Shown: piece after piece, positions 46,051 to 56,300 of the stretch | How the letters are laid out: every line of letters begins with the position of its first letter | How positions within the stretch are numbered: position 1 is the stretch's first letter | NCBI RefSeq assembly: GCF_004331675.1 | Contig: NZ_SJSN01000020.1 | Span: 25,701 to 89,700, forward strand | Length of the DNA: 64,000 nucleotides | Direction: 5' to 3' | From: Pedobacter frigidisoli | GTDB lineage: Bacteria > Bacteroidota > Bacteroidia > Sphingobacteriales > Sphingobacteriaceae | Position numbers and translations under genes: made by a program | Notes under the pieces: generated by a model | What the model was told of the DNA's origin: nothing | The model's input: the letters and a program-made list of their open reading frames with translations, nothing else | Databases searched by the model: none

Positions 46051-47250
46051 ATGAATAAGAACTTACTTCCACTTACCCTAGGTGGTTTAGGCATTGGCAT
46101 CACGGAATTTGTAATGATGGGCTTGCTTCCCGACATTGCGAAAGACCTGGACGTAACCATCCCTCAAGCAGGATATTTAATTTCAGCTTATGCACTAGGC
46201 GTAGTGATTGGTGCTCCACTTTTAATCATGATTGCTGGAAAATATCCACCAAAGAAAATTCTTATTGCGTTAATGGTCATGTTTACCGTTTTTAATGCTT
46301 TCTCTGCCTTTGCACCTTCATTCGATACCTTATTTTTAGCACGATTACTTTCTGGATTACCACACGGCGCTTTTTTTGGCGTTGGATCGGTAGTTGCAAG
46401 TCGTATCGCAGAGAAAGGAAAGGCTGCCCAAGCGGTATCGTTAATGTTTATGGGCTTAACCATTGCCAATATCGTAGGCGTTCCACTTGGTACGTACATC
46501 GGCCATAATTTCTCTTGGAGAATATCTTTCGCTGTAGTAGTTTTCGTTGGATTGGTTACCTTATTAAGTTTAAAACTATGGCTTCCTGCACTAGAGGCAA
46601 CAAAAAATAGAAACCTGAAAGAAGAATTAAGCTTCTTTAAAAAGCGAGAGGCTTGGATTATTATTTTAATGATCTCTATCGGTACGGGCGGTTTGTTCAC
46701 CTGGTACAGCTACATCGCTCCATTAATGACAGAAGTCGCTGGCTTTTCACCAAATGCCGTAACCTATATCTTAATGTTGGCGGGTTTTGGAATGTTGGTT
46801 GGCAATTATATCGGCGGAATACTGGCAGATAAATTTTCGCCCGCAAAGGCTTCAGCTGCGCTATTGATCACAATGGTGATAACACTTGTAATCGTTCACT
46901 TTGTATCTTTCAGTCAGCCCCTAGCTCTGATTATGACCTTTATTACAGGAGCGGTTTCCTTTGCACTGGCGGCACCGATCCAAATGTTAATGATCCAAAG
47001 CGCTAAAGGCTCAGAAATGCTGGCCGCATCTGCAAGTCAGGCAAGCTTTAATATTGGAAATGCATTAGGTGCATTCTTCGGCGGACTTCCACTGGTGTAC
47101 GGTTTTGGTTACACATCTCCTGCATATGTTGGTGCTGCTATGGCGCTAATTGGTGCGTTATTTGCTTTTTGGCTGATCAAAAGAAATCCATCAAAAGTAG
47201 TTGGAGAAGATGATAAGGAATTAAAAGAAAAGTATGTAGCCATGCATTAA
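46051..47250 (+). CDS. MFS efflux transporter (AraJ/DHA1-like)
   Basis: 399 residues from ATG 46051; a GTG start at 46027 would add MNLTLSNA and is less likely. Twelve membrane helices; GITEFVMMGLLPDIAKDL and LSGLPHGAFFGVGSVVASRI are characteristic of AraJ-type drug or sugar exporters. A TACCTTTA box about 35 bases upstream resembles the -7 consensus. Its last 4 bases overlap the end of the convergent outer-membrane-type gene. Confidence 0.9.
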   Translation: MNKNLLPLTLGGLGIGITEFVMMGLLPDIAKDLDVTIPQAGYLISAYALGVVIGAPLLIMIAGKYPPKKILIALMVMFTVFNAFSAFAPSFDTLFLARLLSGLPHGAFFGVGSVVASRIAEKGKAAQAVSLMFMGLTIANIVGVPLGTYIGHNFSWRISFAVVVFVGLVTLLSLKLWLPALEATKNRNLKEELSFFKKREAWIIILMISIGTGGLFTWYSYIAPLMTEVAGFSPNAVTYILMLAGFGMLVGNYIGGILADKFSPAKASAALLITMVITLVIVHFVSFSQPLALIMTFITGAVSFALAAPIQMLMIQSAKGSEMLAASASQASFNIGNALGAFFGGLPLVYGFGYTSPAYVGAAMALIGALFAFWLIKRNPSKVVGEDDKELKEKYVAMH

Positions 47251-47825
47251 CGTTTTTTAATTCTATCTCTCAACCGCCCCAAAGTTGTTCCTATCGATAC
47301 TGCATAAAAACTATTAAGCTTATTTAAACTTGCAGAAAAACCAAGATTTAAAGATGCCGTGTGGTCTAAGTTGAGGTGGTATCGAATTTCAACAGGAATT
47401 GCAAATTGACTTTTCTTAATTATTTCATAATCCGAAGAACAAAAAAGACACTCTTTCCCTACCCTAGGGAGAATCGCTCCTTTTGTCTGCTGCCCGAACA
47501 CTGAAATCCCAAAACCAAACTGAAATGTATGATATTGATTTAAGCTAATTCTTTTACCCGCAATTAAACTTACATCGGATACCGTTAAATCTGGCTGGCT
47601 CCCAAAAAGCCTTATCTCTTCAATTGCAGAAGTTTTAAGTGCCAAATAGTAACTTTTCTGCTCAGCATAAATGAATATATCACCATAGGTTCCGTCTATG
47701 CTTCCCTTACCCAAACTAAAACCCATTCCAAAATATGTTTTCCGATTTTTGTGGAGTTTATCTTGCTGCGCAAAAGTAGTATAACCAATAAAAACCAATG
47801 ATGCGGTTAACAGGTAGCTTTTCAT
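47247..47825 (-). CDS. Hypothetical outer-membrane-type beta-barrel protein
   Basis: 192 residues with a signal peptide (to TTFAQ at 19). The rest alternates hydrophobic and polar residues (FQFGFGISVF, AIPVEIRYHLNLD, SLNLGFSASLNKL), as in small outer-membrane barrels. Two Cys at ECLFCSSD may form a disulfide. It is related to the next gene (shared GKR...N...FGxG pattern) and begins 1 base after it ends. Function unknown. Confidence 0.68.
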   Translation of the reverse strand: MKSYLLTASLVFIGYTTFAQQDKLHKNRKTYFGMGFSLGKGSIDGTYGDIFIYAEQKSYYLALKTSAIEEIRLFGSQPDLTVSDVSLIAGKRISLNQYHTFQFGFGISVFGQQTKGAILPRVGKECLFCSSDYEIIKKSQFAIPVEIRYHLNLDHTASLNLGFSASLNKLNSFYAVSIGTTLGRLRDRIKKR

Positions 47826-47826
47826 G

Positions 47827-48381
47827 TTATTGAATTAATCTAGAACTAAATACCAAACCCAAACCTGCAGCAGCAAAACTTTTTTGTTGATTGAGATTTC
47901 CATTTATCGATAGTGAAACCCCTACTCCATCTACAAATCGAAAAATGTATTTAATTTCACCAATTAATCCAACCGCATTTTTTTGGATAATTTTTTCCCT
48001 CAGCGTATTACTGTTCGATTCGTCGTACTTCCTCAAATCAGCAACAAGTGCCACCCCAGCTCCAAGTTCCAGTCTATTATTGGCATTAAACTTAACACGT
48101 TTACCTATGGCAAGCGCAACCTCAGAAAATCCAGGCCTCGTAGTTTCTACTCCATCTACATTCACTTCATACGTATCTTGCGAAAGCGATGAGAATTTTA
48201 ATTTCAAATAAGACTTTGGCTTATTATAAGCTATAAAGCCAGATATTAAAGGCTCTTTCAATGTAGCAGCACCAAATTCAGCGCCACCACTTAAAGCATT
48301 AAAAAATTCATAAGGATTATCCTGAGCATTGGCTACGCCAACCGACGATGCAAGTGCAAGTACTAATATTATATTCTTCAT
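47827..48381 (-). CDS. Hypothetical outer-membrane-type beta-barrel protein, paralogue
   Basis: 184 residues from the chosen ATG 48381, which starts the signal peptide MKNIILVLALASSVGVANAQ; an ATG 39 bases earlier adds a non-signal stretch. It has the same alternating barrel pattern and shares ALAIGKRVKFN...LELGAGVAL and GEIKY...SLSINGNLNQQKSF with the next gene, so the two arose by duplication. The last residues are LVFSSRLIQ. Function unknown. Confidence 0.68.
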   Translation of the reverse strand: MKNIILVLALASSVGVANAQDNPYEFFNALSGGAEFGAATLKEPLISGFIAYNKPKSYLKLKFSSLSQDTYEVNVDGVETTRPGFSEVALAIGKRVKFNANNRLELGAGVALVADLRKYDESNSNTLREKIIQKNAVGLIGEIKYIFRFVDGVGVSLSINGNLNQQKSFAAAGLGLVFSSRLIQ

Positions 48382-48604
48382 TTCAATTCTAATGATGATC
48401 ACACCTGAATTAGTGTGCATTCAAAAATAGAAAGGATTTAAATACAGAATTATCCCATTAAGATATACCGAAAAAGATCCATAATCGTTAAAGCTAAGTA
48501 TATACACAATTAAACCTATTAGATTAATTTTCACTTAAAATTAATGCTTCATAAATTTTATTAGATGATATTTTTGAGTAACTTACCCTATTAAGATATT
48601 CTTT

Positions 48605-49570
48605 ATGATTAATCAACAAGTTATTTTTTTTAATTCCATAAAATCGGCTTTGCCTGATTACCAAAATCTTGCCCAAAGCATTGCCGAAGTATTGGAAATT
48701 AGCACCAACGAAGCTTATAAAAAAATCAGGGGAACGAGTGTTTTAAATTTGCAGCAAATTGTTAAACTCTCTGATAGCTTTGGGATTCCATTTTTGTACA
48801 AGCCAGACCAATTGCCAACCGTAACTTTCGATTATTTAAGTGTGGATCAGGAAATTCCGAACATGCTATTGTACCTAAAGGATCTTTTAAAAAACCTTAA
48901 ACAAATTCAACAAAGCAAGAGCAAACATATTACCATTACGACAGATGACATTCCGCTATTTCATTTTTTCAAATACCCTGAACTTACCTGCTTCAAGCTT
49001 TTCTTTTGGTCAGACAGTGTCATGAATACGGAAGTTAAATTCGATCCGAGCTTATTTGATGAGGAAGTAATTTCAATCACGAAAGAACTTAACCAAATCT
49101 ATCTGGAGATTCCTTGCACCGAAATTTGGGCTAAAGATACCGTTCACGGCACAATCGAACAGATTAGATATGCCTACGAAGCGGGCTATATTTCCAAAAT
49201 ATTAGCAGAGCAGATTATCGAGCAGGTGCGGTATTGCTTAACCGATATGAATATGTATGCCATCAGTAGCAAAAAGACAATCGATCCAAACCATGCCTTT
49301 AATTGGTACAATTGTGATGTACTAGGAAGCATTTCTTATCTGGTAGATTATAAGGATACGATGTCCTGCTATAATAGATTCAACACTTTCAATTACCTAA
49401 AAACCGACGACCAGTCTTACTGCCAACAAACCAAACAATGGATGCAGAGTTTGATCGGAAAATCGGTTTCATTTAGCGGACAGGGAGAAAAACACCGAAA
49501 TAAATTTCTTTACAACGCCTTTGCAGAATGTGATAAGTTGTTGATGGAAATGAATAACAATTTGGTATAA
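48605..49570 (+). CDS. Helix-turn-helix transcriptional regulator-like protein
   Basis: 321 residues. The N-terminus (about 18-62, LAQSIAEVLEISTNEAYKKIRG ... LQQIVKLSDSFGIPF) looks like an XRE-type or BetR-type helix-turn-helix. The remaining 250 residues are alpha/beta with several Cys and Trp and no recognised domain; they may bind an effector. Many Bacteroidota have such single-copy regulators of unknown target. The divergent outer-membrane-type genes are possible targets. Confidence 0.68.
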   Translation: MINQQVIFFNSIKSALPDYQNLAQSIAEVLEISTNEAYKKIRGTSVLNLQQIVKLSDSFGIPFLYKPDQLPTVTFDYLSVDQEIPNMLLYLKDLLKNLKQIQQSKSKHITITTDDIPLFHFFKYPELTCFKLFFWSDSVMNTEVKFDPSLFDEEVISITKELNQIYLEIPCTEIWAKDTVHGTIEQIRYAYEAGYISKILAEQIIEQVRYCLTDMNMYAISSKKTIDPNHAFNWYNCDVLGSISYLVDYKDTMSCYNRFNTFNYLKTDDQSYCQQTKQWMQSLIGKSVSFSGQGEKHRNKFLYNAFAECDKLLMEMNNNLV

Positions 49571-50020
49571 CTAGGAAATGAAAGTTCTTGCAGGCCATAA
49601 ATTACCGCCCTGCTGTACACTATAGACTCACCCGATTGAAAAAATCGGGATCGGGCTAACGCTTCCATCAGGTTTATACACAAAAGTCTGTGCCGTTAAC
49701 TTAATACCCACGCTTTATGCGATACGCTATTTTTTAGGAAGTTTTTAGCACAGTTTTGAGTTTAATAAACCTGATTGCAGTGAAAAGCCCCCGATTTAAG
49801 CATTGTTCTTCATTGTTTTATTGTATGCCTGCTTGTTTCACAGGTTTTTTCGGGGCTTGTAACAAAAAGCAGGGCTAAAATAACCGAAACGAACCGAACC
49901 TTGCTTTTCTAAAATTAATTAATTACAAATATCTCGTTGGAAATAAAAAGATTCCTACTTCCAAAGCCGCCATCTTCAACTTCCAAAAAATATAAATAGG
50001 TCCATTTTATTTTTGCTAAC
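49571..50020. repeat. Intergenic region with dispersed repeat elements
   Basis: 450 bases without a gene. CCCGAT (49631-49636) and ATCGGG (49644-49649) form a hairpin followed by ATCGGGCTAACG and CCATCAGGTTTA, which resembles the element at 12276-12320. Further right, AGCCCCCGA and TCGGGGCTT (about 49787-49858) are complementary over a 60-base loop. None looks like a standard terminator. Confidence 0.5.
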
Positions 50021-50028
50021 TATATTTG
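50021..50028 (+). promoter_or_regulatory. TATATTTG -7 promoter box for nth
   Basis: Exact TAnnTTTG match only 3 bases before the ATG at 50032. If used, the mRNA would start at or just after the start codon, so the transcript would be leaderless or nearly so. Confidence 0.45.
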
Positions 50029-50031
50029 CCC

Positions 50032-50697
50032 ATGCTTAAAAAAGAACGTTATAAACTTTTTGTTGATCATTTTTCGGCGAAGCAGCCAGATGCCGAAACC
50101 GAATTACATTATAATAACCCATACCAACTTTTGGTTGCCGTAATCCTTTCAGCACAATGTACCGATAAACGGATAAATATGGTTACCCCTGCTTTATTTC
50201 AGCGTTTCCCTAATGCCAAAGCACTTGCAGAAGTTACACCAGATATCGTTTTCGATTACATTAGAAGCATCAGTTACCCGAATAATAAGGCCAAGCATTT
50301 GGTTGGGATGGCCAATATTTTAGTTAATGAATTTAATAATGTTGTCCCATCGGACATAGATGAACTGCAAAAAATGCCTGGTGTAGGACGAAAAACAGCC
50401 AACGTAATCGCTTCTGTTATTTACAATGCGCCTGCAATGGCGGTCGATACGCATGTATTTCGTGTGGCAAATCGTTTGGGCTTAACTAATGGCAAAACGC
50501 CTTTGGCTGTAGAAAAGGATTTGGTTAAAAACCTGCCTGAGCAAGATATTCATATTGCGCACCATTGGCTGATTCTTCACGGACGTTACGTGTGTGTTGC
50601 CAGAAATCCAAAATGTGAGGTATGCGAAATTACCTATATGTGCAGGTATTTTGAACGTTTAACGGCACAAAATGAACGTGATAAACTTAAAGCTTAA
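50032..50697 (+). CDS. nth: Endonuclease III
   Basis: 221 residues from ATG 50032; the in-frame TTG at 50026 would add only two residues. DNA glycosylase/AP lyase for oxidised pyrimidines. The helix-hairpin-helix is MPGVGRKTANVIA with catalytic Lys121, and the second catalytic residue is Asp139 (VDTHVFRVANRLGL). The [4Fe-4S] cluster motif C-x6-C-x2-C-x5-C is at the C-terminus (CVARNPKCEVCEITYMC). All key residues match E. coli Nth. Confidence 0.95.
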   Translation: MLKKERYKLFVDHFSAKQPDAETELHYNNPYQLLVAVILSAQCTDKRINMVTPALFQRFPNAKALAEVTPDIVFDYIRSISYPNNKAKHLVGMANILVNEFNNVVPSDIDELQKMPGVGRKTANVIASVIYNAPAMAVDTHVFRVANRLGLTNGKTPLAVEKDLVKNLPEQDIHIAHHWLILHGRYVCVARNPKCEVCEITYMCRYFERLTAQNERDKLKA

Positions 50698-50802
50698 ATT
50701 ATTTTCATTTTGCTATTGACATTAGTTAAAAAACAAGTACCTTAGCTAAGTATTTTAGTATTATTACTTATAAACATTCAAGTACATTAGCCGACAATCA
50801 AT

Positions 50803-50810
50803 TATATTTG
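50803..50810 (+). promoter_or_regulatory. TATATTTG -7 promoter box for recA
   Basis: Exact match to TAnnTTTG 10 bases upstream of the recA ATG, implying a leader of only a few bases. No LexA-type dyad is visible. Confidence 0.5.
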
Positions 50811-50820
50811 CGCAATCAAA

Positions 50821-51846
50821 ATGAAAAAAGAAATGAGCACTGCGAATCCTGACAAATTAAAAGCCCTACAATTAACACTAGATAAATTAGAAAAGTCTTA
50901 CGGTAAAGGCACGATAATGAAACTGGGTGATACCGCTTTTGAACCAATAGATTTTATTTCTACAGGTTCTATTAGTTTGGATATCGCCTTGGGCATTGGT
51001 GGTGTTCCTAAAGGTAGGGTAATCGAAATTTATGGCCCTGAATCTTCAGGTAAAACAACTTTGGCAACACACATTATTGCCGAAGCGCAGAAAAAAGGGG
51101 GCATTGCAGCTTTTATCGATGCCGAGCATGCTTTCGATCAGTTTTATGCTAAGAAATTAGGTGTAGATACAGACAATCTTTTAATCTCTCAACCAGATAA
51201 CGGTGAGCAGGCTTTAGAAATTGCAGACAATTTAATTCGCTCTGGCGCAATTGATGTTATCGTAATTGACTCTGTTGCGGCATTAGTTCCTAAAAGTGAA
51301 ATTGAAGGCGAAATGGGTGATAGCAAAATGGGCTTACACGCTCGTTTAATGAGTCAGGCTTTACGTAAATTAACGGGTACCATTTCTAAAACTGGATGTT
51401 GCTGTATTTTCATTAACCAGTTGCGTGATAAAATTGGTGTAATGTTCGGAAACCCTGAAACGACCACTGGTGGTAATGCATTAAAATTTTATGCCTCAGT
51501 TCGTTTAGATATCCGTCGTATTTCTCAGATTAAAGATTCTGACGAGGTTTCTGGTAACCGTGTTAAGGTGAAAATCGTAAAAAATAAAGTTGCTCCACCT
51601 TTCCGAATTGCAGAATTTGATGTGATGTTCGGTGAAGGTATTTCGAAAAACGGAGAGATTGTAGATTTAGGTGTTGATTTTGGAATTATTAAAAAAGCGG
51701 GTTCTTGGTATTCTTACGGAGATACAAAATTAGGACAAGGTAGAGATGCCGTTAAACAACTTTTAAGTGATAACCCAGAATTGGCCGATGAATTAGAACT
51801 TAAAATTAAAGCCGAGGTTACTGGCGATAAATTGGAAGAAAAATAA
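50821..51846 (+). CDS. recA: RecA recombinase
   Basis: 341 residues, full length. Walker A is GPESSGKTT (72-80), with IDAEHAFD, VIVIDSVAALVPKSEIEGEMGD and LRDKIGVMFGNPETTTGGNALKFYASVRLDIRR as RecA signatures. It binds single-stranded DNA, catalyses strand exchange and (in the family) triggers the SOS response. It ends at a bidirectional terminator. Confidence 0.98.
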   Translation: MKKEMSTANPDKLKALQLTLDKLEKSYGKGTIMKLGDTAFEPIDFISTGSISLDIALGIGGVPKGRVIEIYGPESSGKTTLATHIIAEAQKKGGIAAFIDAEHAFDQFYAKKLGVDTDNLLISQPDNGEQALEIADNLIRSGAIDVIVIDSVAALVPKSEIEGEMGDSKMGLHARLMSQALRKLTGTISKTGCCCIFINQLRDKIGVMFGNPETTTGGNALKFYASVRLDIRRISQIKDSDEVSGNRVKVKIVKNKVAPPFRIAEFDVMFGEGISKNGEIVDLGVDFGIIKKAGSWYSYGDTKLGQGRDAVKQLLSDNPELADELELKIKAEVTGDKLEEK

Positions 51847-51863
51847 ATAACAATATTCTTTGT

Positions 51864-51909
51864 AAAACAGAAAAGGTCTTGAAAATATTTTCTAGACCTT
51901 TTCTGTTTT
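51864..51909. terminator. Bidirectional terminator between recA and the small membrane gene
   Basis: A perfect 16-base stem (51864-51879 with 51894-51909) with a 14-base loop. The arms end in AAAA and TTTT, so both strands have a T-run. It separates two convergent genes. Confidence 0.92.
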
Positions 51910-51921
51910 ATTTGCTAATCA

Positions 51922-52119
51922 TTAGCCCTGGCTAAATACCGCATTAAAATCTTTGGTAACATAAACAATAACTAAAATGGCCGCGATTAATAACGCTCCC
52001 AAAATAATTACACCCCAGCTTCCGTTCAATTTATTCTTATCTTTTCTAATGAGATAGTACAATACGCCAATAAGCGGCACTGCACAAACTATCCAAAATA
52101 TTAATGATGCTCCAGTCAT
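51922..52119 (-). CDS. Small two-helix membrane protein, 65 residues
   Basis: Two hydrophobic helices (about 5-23 and 36-54) joined by a basic loop (RKDKNKLNGSW). A PLDc_N-like phospholipase-D nuclease N-terminal build is possible (small IFWIVC...PLIGVLYYLIRKDKN pattern), but the evidence is thin. It is a single gene between recA and tsaD, with AT-rich CAATAAAC-type repeats upstream. Confidence 0.6.
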   Translation of the reverse strand: MTGASLIFWIVCAVPLIGVLYYLIRKDKNKLNGSWGVIILGALLIAAILVIVYVTKDFNAVFSQG

Positions 52120-52249
52120 AAAAAATCAATTTTCAATAAACAAACCACAATACTCAATAAACAATAATCAAACTGCAATACCCAATGAACAAACTTTAAT
52201 CATCATTTACAGAAAATCTGTGTAATCAAGTAATCTGTGTAATCATCTT

Positions 52250-53251
52250 CTAAAATTCCATTCTCGCCATTGGCGAAACTTCCTGCCCCACAAAATCCTT
52301 TTTCAAAAATTTCTGATAGCCAGCAATCGCAATCATTCCAGCGTTATCTGTACAATACTGAAAAGCCGGAATAAATACATTCCATCCCAATTCATTAGCA
52401 GTTTCCTGTAAGCCAGCTCTTAAACCTGAATTTGCAGAAACACCTCCAGCTATAGCAACTTCCTTAATATTGTATTGCTTGGCAGCTTTTTTCAGCTTGG
52501 TTAATAAGATTTGCACAATGCTATGTTGAACGGAAGCGCAAATATCATCTAAATTTTCGGCAATAAAGTTAGCATTCTCTTTTTCCTGTTTCCTAATAAA
52601 ATAAAGGATAGAGGTTTTAAAACCGCTAAAACTAAAGTTAAGATCAGCGATTTGTGGTTCTGCGAACTTGTAAGCTTTTGGGTTTCCTAATTTGGCATGC
52701 TTATCAATTAGCGGTCCGCCGGGGTACGGGAGTTGCAAAATTTTTGCGGTCTTATCAAACGCTTCGCCAGCAGCATCATCCAAAGTTTCGCCAACAATTT
52801 CCATATCGAAATAATCCCTAACTAGAACGATTTGGGTGTGACCACCAGAAACCGTTAAACATAGGAAAGGAAATGTCGGTTTAGGGTCATCAATAAAATG
52901 CGCTAAGATGTGCGCATGCATGTGATTGATAGAAATTAACGGTATATTTAAGGCAAGCGCAAACGATTTTGCAAAAGAAACACCCACAAGCAATGAGCCT
53001 AAAAGCCCCGGACCTTGTGTAAATGCCACGGCACTTATGTCCTGTTTTGTAACCTTTGCATTCATTAAAGCTTGCTCCACGGTAGGAACAATATTTTGTT
53101 GATGTACCCTAGATGCTAATTCAGGGATTACACCACCATAATTTTCATGAATTGTTTGGTTTGCAATAACATTGGCCGTAATTTTGCCGTTGTTACATAT
53201 AGCGACTGATGTATCATCGCAAGAAGACTCGATAGCAAGTATGACAGACAA
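52250..53251 (-). CDS. tsaD: tRNA N6-adenosine threonylcarbamoyltransferase
   Basis: 333 residues. The ASKHA-fold enzyme puts the threonylcarbamoyl group on A37 of ANN-decoding tRNAs. The iron-binding HMHAH is at 110-114, and GPGLLGSLLVG, CLTVSGGHTQI, FDKTAKILQLPYPGGP and AIAGGVSANSGLR are family signatures. It is divergent from tamB, as in many Bacteroidota. Confidence 0.97.
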   Translation of the reverse strand: MSVILAIESSCDDTSVAICNNGKITANVIANQTIHENYGGVIPELASRVHQQNIVPTVEQALMNAKVTKQDISAVAFTQGPGLLGSLLVGVSFAKSFALALNIPLISINHMHAHILAHFIDDPKPTFPFLCLTVSGGHTQIVLVRDYFDMEIVGETLDDAAGEAFDKTAKILQLPYPGGPLIDKHAKLGNPKAYKFAEPQIADLNFSFSGFKTSILYFIRKQEKENANFIAENLDDICASVQHSIVQILLTKLKKAAKQYNIKEVAIAGGVSANSGLRAGLQETANELGWNVFIPAFQYCTDNAGMIAIAGYQKFLKKDFVGQEVSPMARMEF

Positions 53252-53325
53252 ATTATTTATTTTTAAGCTGCAAAATTATTAAAAAACTATTTAAAATACT
53301 CCTTTGGGTAATTGCATCAATAATT

Positions 53326-56300
53326 TTGCTGCTGGCGCTTATTGTTTTTTCTCTACAGTTTAAGCCTGTTCAAACTTACTTTGCCCAAAAAGCCGCAGCT
53401 TATTTATCAAAAGAGCTTAAAACAACGATCTCAATTAAGAGTCTTTACATCAAGCCATTCAAATCTATCGTACTCGAGGATTTACTTGTTTTAGATCTTC
53501 AAAAAGATACCCTATTAAGCACGCCACAATTTTTGGTGGATATCAATCAACTTTCGATAGAAAAAAAAATCATCGACATTACAACTGTTCAAATTAACAA
53601 TGGCCAGTTTTTCCTAAAGGAATTCAAAGATAAGTCTTCTAACTTCGATTTCATCATTAACTATTTTGATTCTGGTAACCCCAAGGTAAAGAAACCTAAA
53701 AGCAAACCTTATGATATTAATGTAGGCAGGATAATTCTGAACAAATTTGCTTTCAGATACACCAATTTTGCTGCAAAAGATACTACACAAGGCAAAAGCG
53801 TAAATTTCGATAATGTAGATGTTAAAGAATTAAGTGGGATTTTTGAGGGACTTGATACAAAGAATCACCTTGTTAAAACCAATATTAAAAACCTAACACT
53901 TAAAGAGAAAAGTGGTTTTTACCTTAAAAATTTAACTGCAGAAACTACCATAGACAGCAATGCGATTGAGCTTAAAGACCTTTTGTTGGTGACCAATCAA
54001 AGCCGATTGACGAATTATTACCAAATGAAATTTAAGAGTTACCGAGATTTCAATCATTATGTAGATAATGTTCGCATGAAAGCCATTTTTAAGGAAAGTC
54101 ATCTCAGTTCTCGTGATGTAGCTTTTTTTGCGCCCGAAATGAATACCATGAAATTAGACATCGATGTTGATGGTCAGATTACAGGTTTGGTGAATAATCT
54201 TCGTGCTAAAAAGCTATCGTTAAAAACTGGCAAGGCCACCTATATTAAGGGCGATTTCATTTTAAAGGGCTTACCTAAATGGAAAGAGACCTTTATGGAT
54301 CTTAACATTGAGATGGCTGGAACCAACAAAACCGATCTTGATGAAGTTTTGGGCGGCATTACCAATAGCAAAAAGAAGCTCATTCCGAGCATCGTAAATA
54401 AATTTGGCAACATCAACTTCAACGGAAACTTTACAGGCTTTCAAAATGACTTTATAGCCTATGGAGAATTTAAGACCAAATTGGGTCGTATTGTTTCTGA
54501 TGTGAACATGAAAATCGATAAGAATGATGTGCCATCTTATACTGGAAATGTTAAGACTTACGATTTCAACATTGGCAATCTGCTTGATGAAAAAAGTTTG
54601 GGAAGAATAAGTTCATCTCTCTATGTAAAAGGAAGAGGAACCGAACTTAAAGAGCTTACAGAGAAGATAAATGGTGATGTTGATTACATCGATTTTAACG
54701 GATATAGGTATAGGAATGTAAAGATTGACGGAACTTTTGATAAAAAATACTTCGATGGTAAACTCACCATCAATGATAAAAACGTGAAGTTGGCTTTCGA
54801 TGGGGGTGTAAACCTTAATCCAAAATTACCTGTTTTCAATTTTAACGCAACCATTTCTAAGGCAAAGCTGAAAGCATTGAAATTGATGAAAGATTCGTTA
54901 ATGGTTGATGCCAAGTTTAGCACTAACTTCTCAGGAACCAACCTAAACAACATTGAGGGAAACTTGCTGATTGAGGAAATACGACTGCAAAATCCTAAGG
55001 GAGTTTACAATGTAGATTCTGTACAGTTGATAGCAAGTGGCACAGGTGTAGATCGTAACTTGAATATCAAATCTGATATTTTGGATGCAAGCATTCGGGG
55101 GGAATACGACTTGAATTCAATCGTTTCTTACTACAAGGCGATTGCAAAAACCTATATTCCGTCGTTAAAAACTGATATTGTAAAGTATAAGAATCAAATT
55201 TTCCAGTTTAATTTAAAGGTGAAAAAATTTGAGGCTTTAGCACAGCTGATTTCTCCAGGATTAACATTGGATGATGGCGCAACCTTGATTGGGGATTTTG
55301 ATTCAAGGAATAACACTGCGACGCTGAATGGCTTTATTAAGACCTTAAAATACAATGGAATAGTTGTTAACAACATTATCCTTGATGAGAATACTACGCC
55401 AGAACAACTTCAACTGATTGTAACCTCAGATCGTGTTCAAATAAACGACAGCCTGTTTATCAAGGATGTAAACATTTCCAATATTTTGAGGAATGATAGT
55501 CTTGCCTTCAACGTAAAGATGTCTAACTCTGATGAAGCCAATCAACTCGATCTCAATGGATTGGTAGAGTTTACAAAAAACCAAGACACTACAGCTCGAT
55601 TAAGTGTTCTTCCATCGATATTGAAGATTAATAGTGAGGAATGGCGAATTCAAGAAAAGGTACGCATCGTATTGAACAACGGAAAAACAAAAATTAGCAA
55701 CTTCGATTTAACCAATGGGCAACAGCAAATTAGGATTGATGGATTGATCTCAGAAGATCCAAATGACTTGATTGAGGTTGGATTTAAAGATTTCAGCTTA
55801 AAAACACTAAACCCATTTACAAAAGGATTTGGCGTAAGGTTAAGCGGAAACGTGAACGGCAAAACTAATTTATATGGCATTTTAAAAGGGCCAAGAGTTG
55901 ACGACGACTTAAAAATCGACTCCCTGAATTTTAATGACATCTATATCGGAACGCTAACCGATACTTCATCCTATAGCAATGAAACCAATAGGATAAATGT
56001 TTATACCCACATTATTGCAGATGATACTGAAACCTTTAAACTTACTGGAAATTTAGATCTTAAGGAAAAGGAAATCGATTTGTCGGTTAGGATGAACGAG
56101 AGTAAGTTGACCATTCTCGAACCATTTGTTAAGCAATTGGTATCGAATCTAAAAGGAAATATTTCTGCAGATTTAACGGTAAAAGGTAAGCTCGATAAAC
56201 CAGAAATAAATGGTACGCTTGCGCTTGATAAAGGCCAATTAATGGTTAATTATCTTAAAACAACTTATGTAATTACAGATGAGGTTAGGGTAGATAACAG

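Noticed and set aside
49787..49858. AGCCCCCGA/TCGGGGCTT pair as a terminator
   Set aside because: The loop is about 60 bases and no T-run follows; it is more likely part of a degraded repeat.
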